Assembly (NCBI RefSeq): GCF_038725785.1
Contig: NZ_CP109796.1
Location: 7,688,501-7,752,500, forward strand
DNA: 64,000 bases
Direction: 5' to 3'
Source of the DNA: Termitidicoccus mucosus
GTDB taxonomy: Bacteria > Verrucomicrobiota > Verrucomicrobiia > Opitutales > Opitutaceae
Numbering within the stretch: position 1 is the first letter of the stretch; each line of letters starts with the position of its first letter. Made by a program: the position numbers and the translations under genes. Of the stretch, positions 1 through 7,242 are shown one piece after another. The notes below the pieces were generated by a model. It had not been told where the DNA came from, did no database searches, and saw nothing but the letters and a program-made list of their open reading frames with translations.

Positions 1-709
1 TCCATTCGATGCCGTCGTTGGTGGCATAGTGAAGGCCGGCGTGGAGCAGTGCCTTGTCGTTGAGTCGATACGGGAGCGTGAGGTTGGCGCCGTAGTAGTT
101 GTAGGACTCCTTTGCTTTATAGCTGCCAGCCATGCGGTTGGCGCCGGTGTCCCAGACCACCCGGTTGTCATCGGGCGTCCAGTCGCGGGCGGAAACAGTG
201 CCGGCAAAGACATTGAAATCGAGTGATGCACCAAAGCGTCCGAATTTAATCGGGAGGCTATATCCGGCAGAAGCCTGAACCGTGGCCGACTCAAGGCGAA
301 AATCATAATAGCCATAAATGCTAATGGAGAAACCGCCAATTCCGTAACTCAGGCCCAGACCCAGTTCGTAAGAGTCCTTTGTCTGCCCGCCGCCGGCCTC
401 GGGATACCAGTAATACGTGCCAAGCAGATCGACCGCCAGGTGGTCGGTGAGCTGTTTCTTGCAGCCGACATAGATATCAATCTCGTCGTTTTCCTCCTTG
501 GTGACCGGCAGGTTCGTCCAGAAGCCCGCATAGATATTCTCGACCGTGACTTCAATCGAGGGCTGGAGACTATTGCCAGCCTGTTCGAGTCCGCGGAACA
601 CATGGTCGTTGGCATACATGAAATCATACGACACTTTGAACGGATTGTCCTGCGCGAAAAGCGAGGACACACCGAGAAGGGCTGATAACAGAAGGGCGGT
701 TTTCTTCAT
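1..709 (-). CDS. outer-membrane porin, TorF/Gcw_chp-like, 3' end off window
   Basis: The frame opens at an ATG (complement of 707-709) and stays open for 236 codons to the left edge, so the gene is partial. It begins with a clean Sec signal peptide (MKKTALLLSALLGVSSLFA, cleaved before QDNPF). The mature part shows alternating beta-strand sequence with many Tyr/Gly, and an early FRGLEQ segment like the FRG motif of Gcw_chp/TorF-type putative porins. It is probably a beta-barrel in the outer membrane that admits small solutes. An upstream TTACGTAA palindrome about 90 bp from the start places it in the same putative regulon as the neighbouring glycan enzymes, so a role in oligosaccharide entry is inferred. 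The exact family is uncertain because the C-terminus is missing. Confidence 0.72.
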   Translation of the reverse strand, partial: MKKTALLLSALLGVSSLFAQDNPFKVSYDFMYANDHVFRGLEQAGNSLQPSIEVTVENIYAGFWTNLPVTKEENDEIDIYVGCKKQLTDHLAVDLLGTYYWYPEAGGGQTKDSYELGLGLSYGIGGFSISIYGYYDFRLESATVQASAGYSLPIKFGRFGASLDFNVFAGTVSARDWTPDDNRVVWDTGANRMAGSYKAKESYNYYGANLTLPYRLNDKALLHAGLHYATNDGIEW

Positions 710-799
710 GGGAGTGGAGTTCTTTGAGGTTGTGCGCGGGGCGGGTGCCGAGGGTCTTGTGATATGGGGTCGGGGCAGGGTTGAAATAAGAAATCATTT

Positions 800-807
800 T
801 TACGTAA
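800..807 (-). promoter_or_regulatory. putative LacI-family operator, TTACGTAA
   Basis: Perfect 8-bp palindrome with central CG, 91 bp upstream of the porin start. It is one of nine such intergenic sites in the window. The assignment to the LacI-type regulator at 39601 is inference from distribution, not from binding data. Confidence 0.6.
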
Positions 808-837
808 CATTCCTGCCCCGGACAGGCGGCGGGCGGG

Positions 838-2679
838 TCATTCCCCGGCCTTTTTCTCGTAATAATCGCGCAGGACGAACCAAGCCTTTTTCTTCGCGCC
901 GGATTCGCCGATCAGGCCTTTGCGGTTCCAGCCATCCTTGATGCCGGGAAGCGGACGGCGCGGGGAGCGGAAATCGGCCAGTATCCACGGCGTGGCGCCG
1001 CGCCAGGCGGGGATGCGCTCCAGCATGGGCAGGGTGCGGCGGTAGAGTTCCTCCTGAAATTCCTCGCTGTAGCGCACGTCGGGCGCGGCATGAAAACCCT
1101 CAAGCGCGCCGCCGCCAAATTCGCTGATAAAAACGGGCTTGTCGTAGCGGATGTCCCAGCGGATGCGGTCGCACTTTTCGGGCAGCCCGTCATACCAGCC
1201 GATGTATTGGTTGAAGGAAATGATGTCAGTCAGCGCCCCGAGCGGGTCGTCGATGATGCGGGTGTCGGGGGCGTGCTCCTCGTGGTGCGGTTCCATGGCG
1301 GCGGAAACGAGCCGGGTGGGATCAAGCGCGCGGACGTCGGCGACGAGCGTGCCGAGGAAACGCGTGCGGGCATCGTTGACCGGAGTCTCGTTGGCGACCG
1401 ACCAGATGATGACGCTGGCGCGGTTGCGGTCGCGGTGAACGAGCTCGGCGAGCTGGCGGCGGGCGTTGGCGAGCGTATCCGGATTTTCCCACTGGATCGT
1501 CCAGTAAACGGGAATCTCCTCCCATAGCATGATGCCGAGTTCGTCGGCCACGCGGGCCATATGCTCGTTGTGCGGGTAATGGGCGAGGCGGGCGAAATTG
1601 CAGCCGAGCTCGCGCGCCCAACCGAGCAGCAGTCGCGCGTCCTCCTCCGACCAGGCGCGGCCGCCGCGCAAGGGATTTTCCTCGTGAATGCTGATGCCGC
1701 GCAAAAACACGGGCTCCCCGTTCAACAGAATGTCGGGGCCGCGCGTCTCGACGGTGCGGAAGCCGATGCGCTCGGTGACGAGCGCGTCGCCGGCGGCGAT
1801 GGTCACGTCGTAGAGTTTCGGCGACTCGGGCGACCAGCGCCGGAGCTTGCCGGCGGCGACGGGAAACTCGCCGCGCGCCGCGCCGTCCGCGCCAGGCGTG
1901 AGCCGCGCTTCGAAGGCGAGCCCGGGGATGGAAACGGTGACGGGCGTGGAGGAGGCGGCGGAGCCGTCGAGGCGGATGCTGATGGCGATGCGGTCGGGCA
2001 CACCGCGGGCGAGTTGGATGTCGTGGGTCGCGACGTAGGTCGCCGGCATTTCCACGACAAACACGTCGCGCGTGAGGCCGCCGTAGTTCCACCAGTCGGT
2101 GGAGTCGGTGGGCACGCCCTCCTTGAGCCGGGTGTTGTTGACGCGAACGACAAGCGAATTGGGGCCGTCCTTGAGCCGGCCGGTGATTTCGAAATTAAAG
2201 GGGGTGAAGCCGCCGATGTGCGTGCCGAGCCGACGTCCGTTCAGATACACATCGGCCCGATAATTCGCGGCGCCGAAATAGACAAACAAACGCGAATCCG
2301 GAGAGGTGGGCCGGTATGAAAACTCGCGCTGATACCACACACTGCCTTCGTAATAAAAAAGCTTGTCGTCCTGCGTGTTCCAGTCGCGCGGAACGAGGAG
2401 TGTCTGGCTGGTGGAAAAATTATACTCGACGAGGTCGGAGGGCGTGCGCGCCTTCAGGTCGAGGGCGTAGCCGCCCTTGATGGGGTCGCTCTGGTCGTAG
2501 GGAATGCGGCGGTAGTTGTAGAAACCGGTGTCGTAGGGATCGACGATGACGCGCCATTTCCCGTTCAGGCTCAGGCGGGTTTGGGCGTAAACATTCGGGA
2601 TGGCGTCGGACATGGCAGTGGCGGAGGCGGTGCCAGTTAGAAAAACGAGGGAGAACCACACGAAACGAAAGGAAATCAT
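838..2679 (-). CDS. secreted glycoside hydrolase family 2 (beta-glucuronidase/beta-galactosidase-like)
   Basis: 613 aa with a signal peptide (MISFRFVWFSLVFLTGTASATA). The GH2 order is visible: jelly-roll sugar-binding domain (about 40-200, VYLNGRRLG), Ig-like domain (about 200-290), then a TIM barrel beginning at VFLRGISIHEENP. The acid/base Glu is in WSVANETP (about residue 430) and the nucleophile Glu in FISEFGGG (about 518). The NFARLAHYPH block is the usual GH2 barrel signature. The ISEFGGGA form and the hexuronide-type transporter in the same operon favour a beta-glucuronidase-like specificity, but galactosidase cannot be excluded. It is the last gene of a four-gene operon starting at 10095, 15 bp after the FAD oxidoreductase gene. 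Confidence 0.88.
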   Translation of the reverse strand: MISFRFVWFSLVFLTGTASATAMSDAIPNVYAQTRLSLNGKWRVIVDPYDTGFYNYRRIPYDQSDPIKGGYALDLKARTPSDLVEYNFSTSQTLLVPRDWNTQDDKLFYYEGSVWYQREFSYRPTSPDSRLFVYFGAANYRADVYLNGRRLGTHIGGFTPFNFEITGRLKDGPNSLVVRVNNTRLKEGVPTDSTDWWNYGGLTRDVFVVEMPATYVATHDIQLARGVPDRIAISIRLDGSAASSTPVTVSIPGLAFEARLTPGADGAARGEFPVAAGKLRRWSPESPKLYDVTIAAGDALVTERIGFRTVETRGPDILLNGEPVFLRGISIHEENPLRGGRAWSEEDARLLLGWARELGCNFARLAHYPHNEHMARVADELGIMLWEEIPVYWTIQWENPDTLANARRQLAELVHRDRNRASVIIWSVANETPVNDARTRFLGTLVADVRALDPTRLVSAAMEPHHEEHAPDTRIIDDPLGALTDIISFNQYIGWYDGLPEKCDRIRWDIRYDKPVFISEFGGGALEGFHAAPDVRYSEEFQEELYRRTLPMLERIPAWRGATPWILADFRSPRRPLPGIKDGWNRKGLIGESGAKKKAWFVLRDYYEKKAGE

Positions 2680-2694
2680 GACAGGGAATGTATT

Positions 2695-5610
2695 TTATAC
2701 CACTGTGGTTTGCCGCGGCGCGGGAACCTGTGCCGCCGCGAATTTGTTTCCATTTATCATTCCGGCGAAGGCGCGGCGAACGATGGAGCGCTCGTCCTGG
2801 AGGAATTTTCCGGCCTCCCCGTGCGCCGGCAGGCCGAGGGCGCGGCGGGCGCGGGCGACGGCGAAGTGGAGCTGCCAGGTGTAGTCCTCGATGGCCCGGC
2901 GCAAGTCCGTGGGCTGCGGCACCGAGGGCGGCTCGACCTTGCCGAGGGGCGAGCCTTGCGGGCCGCGGATGCCGTGCGGCGCGGGGGTGGCGAGCAGGCG
3001 CGCGAGCAGCGCCGCGATGCGGGCGCATTCCCCGATGGAAAGCTCGCGCCGCGCGGCGAGCGCCTCGCAGGCGAGGGCGACGGCATTGCGGAGGTTGAGC
3101 GGCAACTCCGGATCGGCGGCGAGTTCCTCCAGCACCGGGAGGCTGGCGGGCGTGATGCAGCGTTTCAGGATGGTGAGCGCGCCATACCAGCGCGGCATGT
3201 AGAACCACTCCTGCTGCGGGCGCGTGATGTCGCGGGCGCGGTCGTCCTCGCGCGAACGGATGGCGCGCAGCAGGCGCGGCTCGGCGCGTTCGTCGCCCCA
3301 CATGGCCAGGATGGCGGCGGCGCGCCACGAGACCGTGTCATCGGCGGAATCGAGCAGCGCGGCCATGTGCGGACGCGCGAGTTTTTCGGCACGGTAAAGA
3401 TGCCAGAGCGCCTCGGTGGCCGGGCCGCCGCGCAGTTCCTCCAGCCACGACTCGACCTGGCCGGGCGTGGTCTCGAAATACTCGGCGTCGGCATGGTTGC
3501 CGAACATGCGGTCGGGCAAATCCTGCAGTTTGAGCGCACCGGTGGCGATGAGGCGCTCCCGAAGTTTTGTGAACGGCACCGCGCGGCAGTCGTCCGCGTC
3601 GGCAACGGCGGTGAGCGCGCAGGCCAGCCCGGCGGCCTCGCCGATGCGCTGCACGTCGCGCTGCATGCGGAACGAATGGTGCGCCTCCTCCGACACGCCG
3701 GCGGCGCGGCAGGCGAGCACGATGTTTTTCAAGCCGCGCGGCAATAGCATGCGGAACGGCACCTCGCACGCGAGGCGGCCATACCATTGCTGGCAGACCC
3801 AGACCCAGAAGGCGGCCTCGTCGGTCTCGAACTCGTAGTCGCGCGCGTGGTTGTCGTAGTGGCAGCCAGTGTAGCTGATCGCGTCGGGAAAACGCTGGCG
3901 GTTGATGAGATCATCGAGCGAAAGCGTGTAGTCGGTCTCGATCTGGCGCGACTGGCGGATGCCGAGCACGGGCGCGATGTAGGTCGGGCGCGTCTCGGCG
4001 TCGTAGCGCTCCTGCACGTATTGGCGGACGCCGGCGAGGCGCGCGCGCGTGAGGTCGAGCGCGTCGGTCGCGTCGCAATAACCCGCGTCGAAATTAATGA
4101 TGTGCAGCTTCACCGCGTCCTTGACCATCGCGGCGCGCCCGGAGGACTGGCCGTAGGCGTGGAGCATGCCGTCGCCGGCGCGGCCGAGCCGCGATTTTGC
4201 CCCGGCCGCCGACGCAAAATCGGCGTCGCCGGTCGCATCGACCCACGTTTTTGTCCGTGCGCGCAACGGCCCCCCGGGCGTGGCGAGCCGCGCTTCCTCC
4301 ACGATGCCGTCGCGCGTCCGCACGGAATGCAGCGCGGCGTCCTGACAGACCTCGACGCCGGCCTCGGAGAGCATGGCGTCGAGCACGAGTTTTTTGGCCT
4401 CGGGATGAAATCCGCCGATTTGCGCGGCGGTGCCGAAGAGCGGCATGATTTCGCGCACGCGGCCGTCCACCTCCTCCTGCAATCCGCCTTTCACGCCGAA
4501 ATAATAAACATGCAAACCGCCGCCCGTGCCGACGCCGCCGGGAAACGGCATCATTTCAAACGCAAACACCTTCGCACCCGCCCGCGCGGCGGCGATCGCG
4601 GCGATGGCTCCGCCCGTGCCGAGACCGGCAATGCCCACTTCCGCCACGCGCTCCTCGCCTGTGATCGCCGACTCTGGTCGCGCGCCGGAGGTTTCACCGG
4701 CCCGGCCGGGCGGAAGGTCTGCCAACCGGCGCGCGGCGCGCGCTCCGGCGTCGAATTTTTCCGCCAGAGCGCCGCCGTCGGCGCCGGCGAAGCAGACGTT
4801 GGCGGGAAGAATTTTCGCGAGCGCGCTGCCGTCGCGGCGCGGAGCGAAGGCGTTCAGCGGCATCACGCTGCCGTGCGTGAGCACCGCGCCCTTGAGATCG
4901 CCGGCCGCCGCCTCGCGGAGGGCGCGAAGCGAGGGCAGCCACGCGGTGCGCGCGCGGACGGCATCGCCGGGAAGTTTTATTGAAAGAACCTGCTCGCCCG
5001 CCCACTTCCCGGGCTGCCAGCGGAGGGTCGAGCCGGCGGGCAGCGCGTCGGGCGCGGGCAAATCCAGCGACGGCAGCGGGTGCGCGTGCGGGTGGCGGAA
5101 AAACAAATTCAACGTGCGCGACCGCGGCAGCGAACGTTTCCAATCCGCGGCGAGCAGCACCGCCAGCTCGCCGGCGTCGGTGGCATCGATCCAGCGGCGC
5201 GCGCACAGGCATCGCGGGCCGGATTTGGTCGCGACGATCACGGCGGAGACGAGCCCGCTGACGTCGCGTTCGACGGCATAGGGTGCAGCGTAATAAAGCA
5301 CCGGCATCCGCTCGTGCAGCACAAGGTCGGTGGCGAGCACCTCGGCGATGGCGCCGTCCATCGCGCCGGGCTCGCCGCCTCCGCCGTGGCGGTCGAGCAG
5401 CGCACGCCATTCGAGCCAGAGCGGATCGGACGACGAGCCGGTCTCATCCGCGAACGACCAGCCGCTCTCGGCGAGCAGCGCGGCGCGGCGGTCAACCAGC
5501 AGCGCGTCGAGTCCGGCGCGGCGGCAGGCCAGCGTCGCGGCGAAGCCGGCGTAACCGGCGCCGAAGACGACGACATCGCGGATTTTTTTGTAGTGAATTT
5601 CTTGATACAT
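2695..5610 (-). CDS. large FAD-dependent oxidoreductase with two Rossmann motifs and HEAT-like C-terminus
   Basis: 971 aa, no signal peptide, so cytoplasmic. An N-terminal dinucleotide-binding motif (VVVFGAGYAGFAAT, residues 14-27) starts a first oxidoreductase-like half. A second one (GIAGLGTGGAIAA, about residue 326) starts a FAD_oxidored-type (PF12831-like) domain with the following FPGGVGTGGG block. Residues about 760-880 look like alpha-helical HEAT-type repeats (LLDSADDTVSWRAAAILAMWGD). PF12831 proteins are frequent in polysaccharide loci and their reactions are mostly unknown. Sugar oxidation, for example to a 3-keto sugar, is only a hypothesis. It lies 41 bp after the symporter gene and 15 bp before the GH2 gene, in the same operon. 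The double FAD architecture is unusual. Confidence 0.8.
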   Translation of the reverse strand: MYQEIHYKKIRDVVVFGAGYAGFAATLACRRAGLDALLVDRRAALLAESGWSFADETGSSSDPLWLEWRALLDRHGGGGEPGAMDGAIAEVLATDLVLHERMPVLYYAAPYAVERDVSGLVSAVIVATKSGPRCLCARRWIDATDAGELAVLLAADWKRSLPRSRTLNLFFRHPHAHPLPSLDLPAPDALPAGSTLRWQPGKWAGEQVLSIKLPGDAVRARTAWLPSLRALREAAAGDLKGAVLTHGSVMPLNAFAPRRDGSALAKILPANVCFAGADGGALAEKFDAGARAARRLADLPPGRAGETSGARPESAITGEERVAEVGIAGLGTGGAIAAIAAARAGAKVFAFEMMPFPGGVGTGGGLHVYYFGVKGGLQEEVDGRVREIMPLFGTAAQIGGFHPEAKKLVLDAMLSEAGVEVCQDAALHSVRTRDGIVEEARLATPGGPLRARTKTWVDATGDADFASAAGAKSRLGRAGDGMLHAYGQSSGRAAMVKDAVKLHIINFDAGYCDATDALDLTRARLAGVRQYVQERYDAETRPTYIAPVLGIRQSRQIETDYTLSLDDLINRQRFPDAISYTGCHYDNHARDYEFETDEAAFWVWVCQQWYGRLACEVPFRMLLPRGLKNIVLACRAAGVSEEAHHSFRMQRDVQRIGEAAGLACALTAVADADDCRAVPFTKLRERLIATGALKLQDLPDRMFGNHADAEYFETTPGQVESWLEELRGGPATEALWHLYRAEKLARPHMAALLDSADDTVSWRAAAILAMWGDERAEPRLLRAIRSREDDRARDITRPQQEWFYMPRWYGALTILKRCITPASLPVLEELAADPELPLNLRNAVALACEALAARRELSIGECARIAALLARLLATPAPHGIRGPQGSPLGKVEPPSVPQPTDLRRAIEDYTWQLHFAVARARRALGLPAHGEAGKFLQDERSIVRRAFAGMINGNKFAAAQVPAPRQTTVV

Positions 5611-5651
5611 GAACGTTGGCGCGGGCGTGAATGAGGGGTGGTGACGGGGGC

Positions 5652-7214
5652 TCAGGCTTTTCCACGGCGGGCCTCAAGGGCGGAGCGGGTTTCGGCGGCG
5701 GCCCTGCGGCTTATCGGGTAGAACCAAGCGAAGACGATGGAGGTGAGCCAGAAGCCGATGGGCAGAAGCAGGTAGAGCATGAACATGCGGTGCACCACGC
5801 CGTCGCTTTGCGCGGGGAGTTTCGGATTGAAGCCGGACCACTCGAGCGCGGCGCCCTTGAAAACCACGGAGACCGTGATGGCCGCCTTCACGAACCACGA
5901 GTAGAATGAGTTCAGCGAACCCTCGCGGCGGCGCGAGGTGTGGAACTCGTCCCAGTCGGCGACGTCGGCCTTCATGGAGGGCATGAACATCCAGATGGCG
6001 GGGATGGCGATGGCCTCGGTCAGCCCCGTGTAAATTTGCCAGTAGGGATGCGCCGGGGTCATCAATATATAGTTCGCGAGATGGCCGACGACCGTAAGCG
6101 TGAGCATGGAGATGGCGACCGCGCGCTTGTCGAAACGCTCGCTGAGCTTTGTGAGCACCGGGATTGAGAGCAGCCCCGTGACGCTGACGACGACGGCTTT
6201 TATCCCCGCGATTTTGCCGCCTAAGAGGAGGTCGCCCTGGCAGGCATAATACGCGTTCACATAATAATTCAGCCCGGTGATAAACGCGGAGCCGATGAGG
6301 AGGAAAAAGGTCATGCCGATGAGCTGCCAGAGCGGCTTGCAATGGAAGGACTCTTTCAGGCTGACTAGGAAGGGCGTCTTTTTCGGGCGCTTGGCCGCGA
6401 CCTTGTGATAGCGTTCCTTGACAAAAATGGCCGGGAGCAAACCGCACACGAGCATGAGGCCGCCGACGAGCCAGCAGACCGAGCGCATGCCGACAACGAG
6501 CGGTTTCTCGCCGGGCTGCGCGTCGGACAGCCACGTGACGAGCGGCTGGATGAACTCAAGCAGCCCACGCACAAAATCGCTCCGGCCCTCCAGCACCGAA
6601 GCGTCACCCGAGGCGAGCATGCCGATGAGCAGGATGAATGCGATGGCCCAGCCAATAGCGAGGTAGCCGAACTTGGCAAAAATGGAGCACCACGCGGCCA
6701 ACCGTGTGCGTTCGTCATAGCTGGGCGTGAGCTCAAGCTGGAGCCCGTAATAGGGCATCGCCCAGAGGGTGTAGGCCACCAGAAACAGGATGCCGATGGC
6801 GACCAGCGCGACGGCTCGCGCTGCGTCGCCCCAGCCGGACGGCAGGTGCCAAAAAAGCGGGTAAACAAGCACCATTGCGATGGTGCCCAAGGCGATGAAC
6901 GGCCGGCGACGACCCCAGCGCGTGTTGGTGTTGTCGGAGATGTTGCCCATTACGGGGTCGGCAAACGCGTCGAAGAGGCGCAGCGCCACGAGAATGCCGC
7001 TGAGCAAGATCGCGTTCATGCCCATACCGATGTTGAAAATCGGCAGCCAGAGGATGCTGAACGTGAGGTTGTTCGAAAGGATGTCCATGTCCGTGCCGAG
7101 CGCGAAGACGATTTTCTGCCGAAGCGGAATGCGGTCCTCGGGCGCGATGCCGCGCAGGGGAACGGCCGTCGGAACGACGGCGGGAGGGACGGGCGTGGAG
7201 GTGGTGTCACTCAT
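5652..7214 (-). CDS. GPH-family sugar:cation symporter (MFS)
   Basis: 520 aa inner-membrane transporter with about twelve hydrophobic segments. The family signature of glycoside-pentoside-hexuronide symporters is clear early on: RLFDAFADPVMGNISDNT, then RWGRRRPFIALG in the loop after helix 2. The late DWDEFHTSRRREG block is also typical. I start at the ATG complement of 7212-7214 (MSDTTSTPVPP): the frame extends further upstream, but there it overlaps the preceding hydrolase gene and has no transporter character. The start is 28 bp after the upstream stop. It probably imports the mono- or disaccharides freed by the exported hydrolase of the same operon, for processing by the FAD enzyme. Confidence 0.9.
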   Translation of the reverse strand: MSDTTSTPVPPAVVPTAVPLRGIAPEDRIPLRQKIVFALGTDMDILSNNLTFSILWLPIFNIGMGMNAILLSGILVALRLFDAFADPVMGNISDNTNTRWGRRRPFIALGTIAMVLVYPLFWHLPSGWGDAARAVALVAIGILFLVAYTLWAMPYYGLQLELTPSYDERTRLAAWCSIFAKFGYLAIGWAIAFILLIGMLASGDASVLEGRSDFVRGLLEFIQPLVTWLSDAQPGEKPLVVGMRSVCWLVGGLMLVCGLLPAIFVKERYHKVAAKRPKKTPFLVSLKESFHCKPLWQLIGMTFFLLIGSAFITGLNYYVNAYYACQGDLLLGGKIAGIKAVVVSVTGLLSIPVLTKLSERFDKRAVAISMLTLTVVGHLANYILMTPAHPYWQIYTGLTEAIAIPAIWMFMPSMKADVADWDEFHTSRRREGSLNSFYSWFVKAAITVSVVFKGAALEWSGFNPKLPAQSDGVVHRMFMLYLLLPIGFWLTSIVFAWFYPISRRAAAETRSALEARRGKA

Positions 7215-7242
7215 GTGCGGGTGTTTTCGGGGACTGAAAAGC

